DNA from: Welwitschia mirabilis
Lineage: Eukaryota; Gnetophyta; Gnetopsida; Welwitschiales
Length of the DNA: 64,000 nucleotides
Reading direction: 5' to 3'
Assembly (NCBI GenBank): GCA_051453625.1
Contig: JBOZIK010000001.1
Span: forward strand, 245,224,377 to 245,288,376
The position numbers and the translations under genes are program-made. Positions 59,559 through 64,000 of this stretch are shown here, one piece after another (positions within the stretch are counted from its first letter, which is position 1; each line of letters opens with the position of its first letter). Below the pieces are notes generated by a model. That model was not told the origin of the DNA. It ran no database searches and was given only the letters and a program-made list of their open reading frames with translations.

Positions 59559-59572
59559 TGGTATAAGAACCA
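59559..59572 (+). other. Primer binding site (tRNA-iMet type)
   Basis: TGGTATAAGAACCA matches the plant LTR retrotransposon site TGGTATCAGAGCCA at 12 of 14 positions. It precedes a plus-strand gag relic by about 1 kb, in the correct order and sense. Confidence 0.6.
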
Positions 59573-60539
59573 ACTTAGATGATAAAACGTTGGTATAATT
59601 GCTTAGATTAATTTCATATAGGTCACTTTTATTTTCATGGCATTGCATTTTCTATTTCCATTGCATTTCATTCATTGCATTTTATCATTTACATTATTAA
59701 TTTTATCTTAGTTAATTAAAAAGACCAAAAATAATTTATTTCTATTTCTAACACTTTGATTACTTTACCAATTTGTAAAATTCAAGTTATAGCCTACATT
59801 AGAGTGTGTCTTATGCTAATAAAATTAAATTGCTAAAGTGAAGACATATCTTTAATGCATTCCTAATAGAAAAAAATTTTAATGTACTTGTTAGGGAAAC
59901 ATTTAGGATTGGTAGGTTGATTCTCATTGCATAAGTGAGTAACTTAAGTTTTGTCTTATTTACTTATGTAGTGTTTACTTGTGCAGTGTCACCTATAGTT
60001 TTTCTTTCTTAGATTGCATTTAATTTTTATTTTTTTTATCATGTAAACTCGGGGATTATTAATTTTACAACAAATGTAACCTACACTTTATGCTTCATAT
60101 GATCTATGTATAAGTTACATCAATGATTAGTATAACCTCCTTTTTGAACTTTGTGTGATCTAAAAGAGTGTTACACTTAGATGTATAAAAGTTTATTTAA
60201 CATTTTGTGATCATACAAGGTGATGATAAAACAATCTAGAAAAAAAATACTTCATTGAAAAGACTATAAAAGAAGGTTTAATTAATCCATATCTAAGAAC
60301 TATATGTAAATTTATTTTAAAAATATAATAAGATGATTTTTGTACATTTATTTATGATAATTCTCAAAGATTTTTTTAAGTGTTTCTCAAAATAATCCAC
60401 TATTAAAAATCAATTCTAACAATTCTTTCATTTCTTAAAATATTGATTTAAGTTATAACATGTTCTCTTCATTCTTCAAAGACATCATTGCTAATATATA
60501 AAATTTACTTCAAAACCCTTTTACTAACTTGTATAAGAT

Positions 60540-61281
60540 GACATAGAATTAAAAAACATTATTTCTTATTCAATATTTATAGGAGATGATGATACAAATC
60601 CTCTTCAACACTTTACTAAAATTGATCAGCTTATCCTTAGCTTAGGAAATGGAAAATAAAATAATAATTAGTAATAGGACATACATGATTATTTTTTCTT
60701 CCATTCTAAGAGGAAATGCCAAAAACTAATTGAGAATCATCCTCTACAAAAGCCTAAAATGTTGAATAGTTGTTCAAAATGCCTTCATCAAATATTTTGT
60801 AAGTGAAACAACTATGAGGAAGAGATAGATAGATATTACAAACTTTTCTTAACTACCTCATGAGAGGACATGAAATAACATATAAGATGTTTCTTATAGC
60901 CACATTATCTAATGCTATAAATAAAATTGTTAAAGAAGGAATTAATTAATCATTTTTATAGTCAACTTAATAGTCAAATAAGAAAACTAGTAGATTTTTG
61001 TTATGAAGATAACCTTTTCAACTTGAGCTTAGATGAAGCATGGAAGTATTTAGAAGAAATGATTTAAATAAGATAAAGTTAGATAAAGCCTATACCTTGG
61101 AAAAATAAACTAGTGGATCAAATACTAAAGGATCCCGAGAAAGTCTGACATGATGAACTAGTTAGTTACATCAACTCCATCAAAGAGTTAACATCACCTT
61201 AGGTAAGTACACTAGAGGTATAGCTAGTGTCAAAGTAATAAAAAAGGACCCTTACCTTCTTAATCCCTTTTTGAAATTTTT
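60540..61281 (+). pseudogene. Retrotransposon gag relic
   Basis: Plus-strand frames give GDDDTNPLQHFTKIDQLILS, then SSILRGNAKN, then QNAFIKYFV and YEEEIDRYYK. They resemble the retrotransposon gag core of gypsy-type elements (DP..H...F......ED...R.F..SL.G.A..W......S...W..L...F...F). Frameshifts and stops are frequent. It probably belongs with the primer site at 59,559. The 970 bases between hold nothing recognisable. The right end runs into an N-run. Confidence 0.5.
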
Positions 61282-61499
61282 NNNNNNNNNNNNNNNNNNN
61301 NNNNNNNNNNNNNNNNNNNNNNNNNNNNNNNNNNNNNNNNNNNNNNNNNNNNNNNNNNNNNNNNNNNNNNNNNNNNNNNNNGTTATATCGACTCCATCAT
61401 AGACTTAACATCACCTTAGATAAGTACACTAGAGGTCTAGCTAGTGTCAAAGTAATAAAAAATGATCCTGACCTTCTTAATCCCTTTTTGAAATTTCTA
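61163..61499. repeat. 118-base segment repeated around a 100-N gap
   Basis: Sequence 61,163-61,281 recurs at 61,382-61,499, about 91% alike, around N 61,282-61,381. Both contain GTACACTAGAGGT(A/C)TAGCTA. Confidence 0.9.
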
Positions 61500-61980
61500 A
61501 AGATGATTTACACTCCATGACAAAGTGTCCTATATTAACCATTCATAAAGAGATGGTTTCCAAGAGGTTTATGCTTTGAATTTAATGTTTAACATGGATT
61601 AGAAATTTTAATAAAGAAATAATGAATTATTATCCACTTTTAAAATGTTTTTCAAAAATATAGTTAGGAATCATAATTTATCACTAAATTCTTTCAAATT
61701 TCAAAGCAATCAAGGAAATTCCTTTTATGATTCAATCAAAAAATTTAGAAAATATAAGATACTATTAGTAAACACATTGAAAATTAAAACAAGAATGTGA
61801 AAAATTTTATAGACATTATTCAAGAAATAATGTTAGATAATTAATAGCCTTAAGTATATGTTACAACTCAAGTAATTCTAAACTAGTGAATTTGAAGAAA
61901 GGTTAAGTCGAACTAATAAAAAAACAATTTAAAAAGACTCAAATTCAATAATGATAGAGATACAATCAGTGATGATGATA
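61500..61980. other. AT-rich spacer, nothing recognised
   Basis: No coding or structural feature supported. Confidence 0.5.
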
Positions 61981-64000
61981 TTAAAATCCTGGGTTAGAGG
62001 AAGGACAATGCTTTAAAAGATCAAGCTGAGAATCATGGTTCAAAGGCTCAAAAAAGATAACATTATGAGGGGAAATGATCTTATGATACTTTAGAAGATA
62101 AACTTCATAACCCTTATCATCATTTGGATATTCTCCAAAGATGTTGATATAAGCATGTATTCTAAGTCTATCATGATATTTACAAGAAATATGGATGTAC
62201 AACTTATAACTAAAAACATAAAAGTGGTTCAACTTTGACTTGTATCCATACTAATTCTTAGCTAGAGATACTCTTTTTTTAGTTTTTTGATTAGTGCAAC
62301 TATTAAGATACATAGCAATATTCATTGCTTCACCCTAAAAGATAGGTTTTATAGCCAGTAAAATACATCATGAAATGAACCATATCCATGATTGTGTAAT
62401 TAAATCACTTAGCATTACCATTTTATTGAGGTATCCTAGGGTTGATCTGAAAATAACAAATTCCTTCAGAAACAAAAAAGTTCTTAAAGTCTGTAGATAT
62501 ATATTTATCACCATTATCCAAGTGGAAATACTTAATCTAATAATTATCTTGATTTTTTATTTTGAGTTTAAACTTTTTGAAAATATTCAAGGTCTAGTAT
62601 TTGAACTTGATGAAATATACCTAAATCTTTTGGTTATAGTCATCAATAAAAGAGATAAAATAATGAAAATCTTGGAGAGTGAAAATTGACATAGATTCAC
62701 ATAAATCATTGTGAATAAGTAGAAGCTTTCAATCAGCAAACCACTTACTTGGTTCAAATCATTGTTTAGTGTTGCGGTATGTATTTATGCAATGTTTCAC
62801 TCTTTGATTTCAATCTTGTTAATTANNNNNNNNNNNNNNNNNNNNNNNNNNNNNNNNNNNNNNNNNNNNNNNNNNNNNNNNNNNNNNNNNNNNNNNNNNN
62901 NNNNNNNNNNNNNNNNNNNNNNNNNATTTCTTAAAGTCTGTAGATATATATTCATCATCATTATCCAAGTGGAAATTCTTAATCTAATAATTAGCTTGAT
63001 TTTTTAATTTGAGTTTAAACTTCTTAAAAATATTCAAGGTTTAAGATTTGAACTTCATGAAATATACCCAAAGCATTTGGTTATAGTCATCAATAAAAGA
63101 TATAAAATAATGAAAGCCTTGGAGAGTGGAAATTGACATAGATCCACATAAATCATTATGAATAAGTAAAAGCTTTCGATCAGCAAGCAGCTTACTTGGT
63201 GCAAATTATTGTTTGATTGCTTTACCAATTATACATGCTTTACACTATGAAAAATCTCATGGAATGGATGGAAGAAATTGGTAGCCATATCCTTCTATTG
63301 CATTCATCATGCAAGGAGTAGAATATCNNNNNNNNNNNNNNNNNNNNNNNNNNNNNNNNNNNNNNNNNNNNNNNNNNNNNNNNNNNNNNNNNNNNNNNNN
63401 NNNNNNNNNNNNNNGAGGAATAATCTTTCCATCCATGTATCCTTTCATAAAAAATTATTATTTCAATTAAAAAAATCCACTGATTACTTCATCATAGAGA
63501 CTGAGTAATATTCATGCACCAGAGTAGAAAGTGATTGATAGAATATGTGACCTTAAAGAAGGCACACAAAAAAAATGAGAAATATTTTATGAAGAGAGAA
63601 ATGTCAAGTTAAATATAAATAAATCATATACTTCCACCAGAATTGGAGTTATATTTACCAAACAAACCTAACATAGTACTTCAATGAATTCATTAAAAGA
63701 ATCATGCTAATAAGTAATGTGATGAATAGCACCAGTGTCAAGAATCCACATTTTGTCATGAGGTATGTGCTCATTATACCCACAATGTTAAAATTGTTAA
63801 AAATTTCATTTGAATTAAGATTCTTAGCATAAGGGAAATTATCTTCTTCAATAACTACATTAGTTTTAAGTATAAGTCTAATCCTGTCCTAAGGTATCTG
63901 AAAAAATTCTATAGTATGATATTATATTTCACATCTTGAGCACTAATATTTATTTTTATTAAGAGTAGTAGTATGTTAAACTTACCTCTTATTCAGCTGA
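61981..64000 (-). pseudogene. Second Ty1-copia gag-pol relic (protease-integrase), runs off the window
   Basis: On the minus strand, from the right edge: protease WILDTGAIHHIT (about 63,750-63,715) keeps the catalytic DTGA. Then come integrase words WFADWKLLLIHNDLCESMSI, FIDDYNQKI, YFIKFKY, NIFKKFKLKIKNQ and YFHLDNGDKYISTDFKNF, then the TPQQNG-like PRIPQ-NG. A last open part (61,981-62,232) has YHDRLRIHAYINIFGEYPND, KGYEVYLLKYHKII and NVIFFEP, the integrase C-terminal GYP...KGYRLY....VI.SRDVIF pattern. Sequence 62,481-62,825 recurs at 62,928-63,249 around a 100-N gap (62,826-62,925). A second gap of 87 N lies at 63,328-63,414. Words differ from the 40-54 kb element, so it is another lineage. 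Reverse transcriptase is absent from the visible left side. Confidence 0.78.

Noticed and set aside
1-64000. CRISPR arrays, bacterial operons or toxin-type systems
   Set aside because: The spliced gene and plant retroelements show this is plant nuclear DNA. Repeats are either word arrays, simple repeats or gap duplications, with no regular repeat-spacer pattern.

Overview
The window looks like nuclear DNA of a seed plant, most likely a gymnosperm with a large, transposon-filled genome (inference). It is very AT-rich, has spliceosomal introns and is packed with decayed LTR retrotransposons and LINEs. One intact protein gene is visible. No rRNA, tRNA, CRISPR or prokaryotic feature was found. 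The window holds sixteen N-runs, and most are flanked by near-repeated sequence. Some local duplications are therefore probably assembly effects.

Layout: about 0.8-2.6 kb is a minus-strand Ty3-gypsy gag-protease relic. From 2.9 to 12.9 kb lie LTR-like fragments, short tandem duplications, tRNA-like SINE-type pieces and a GT/GA microsatellite around a gap. From 12.9 to 17.5 kb is the plant glutamate receptor-like (GLR) gene, six exons on the plus strand. It has a duplicated ACGTGGC-containing upstream element and SINE-like insertions in intron 2. From 18 to 24 kb are an unidentified coiled-coil relic, an LTR-like promoter and a gypsy integrase relic. From 24 to 31 kb there are only simple and degenerate repeats. 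From about 31.3 to 39 kb is a minus-strand LINE relic between two arrays of ACTAAAG/AGTCATGG words that may be ends of a DNA transposon. From 39,914 to 53,897 is a structurally complete but coding-dead Ty1-copia element on the minus strand, with LTRs, a primer binding site, a polypurine tract and a near-perfect target duplication. From about 54 to 58.9 kb is a plus-strand LINE relic. From 58.9 to 61.5 kb is an LTR-like stretch followed by a primer binding site and a gag relic. From 61.98 kb to the right edge is a second minus-strand Ty1-copia relic.

The GLR gene is a more GC-rich island. It encodes a predicted 857-residue ligand-gated cation channel with the full GLR layout. The arginine that normally holds the ligand carboxylate is a leucine, and segment S1 has an unusual cysteine cluster. 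The transposon relics share a decay pattern: five readable catalytic acidic residues in three elements have been lost by changes equivalent to coding-strand G-to-A.
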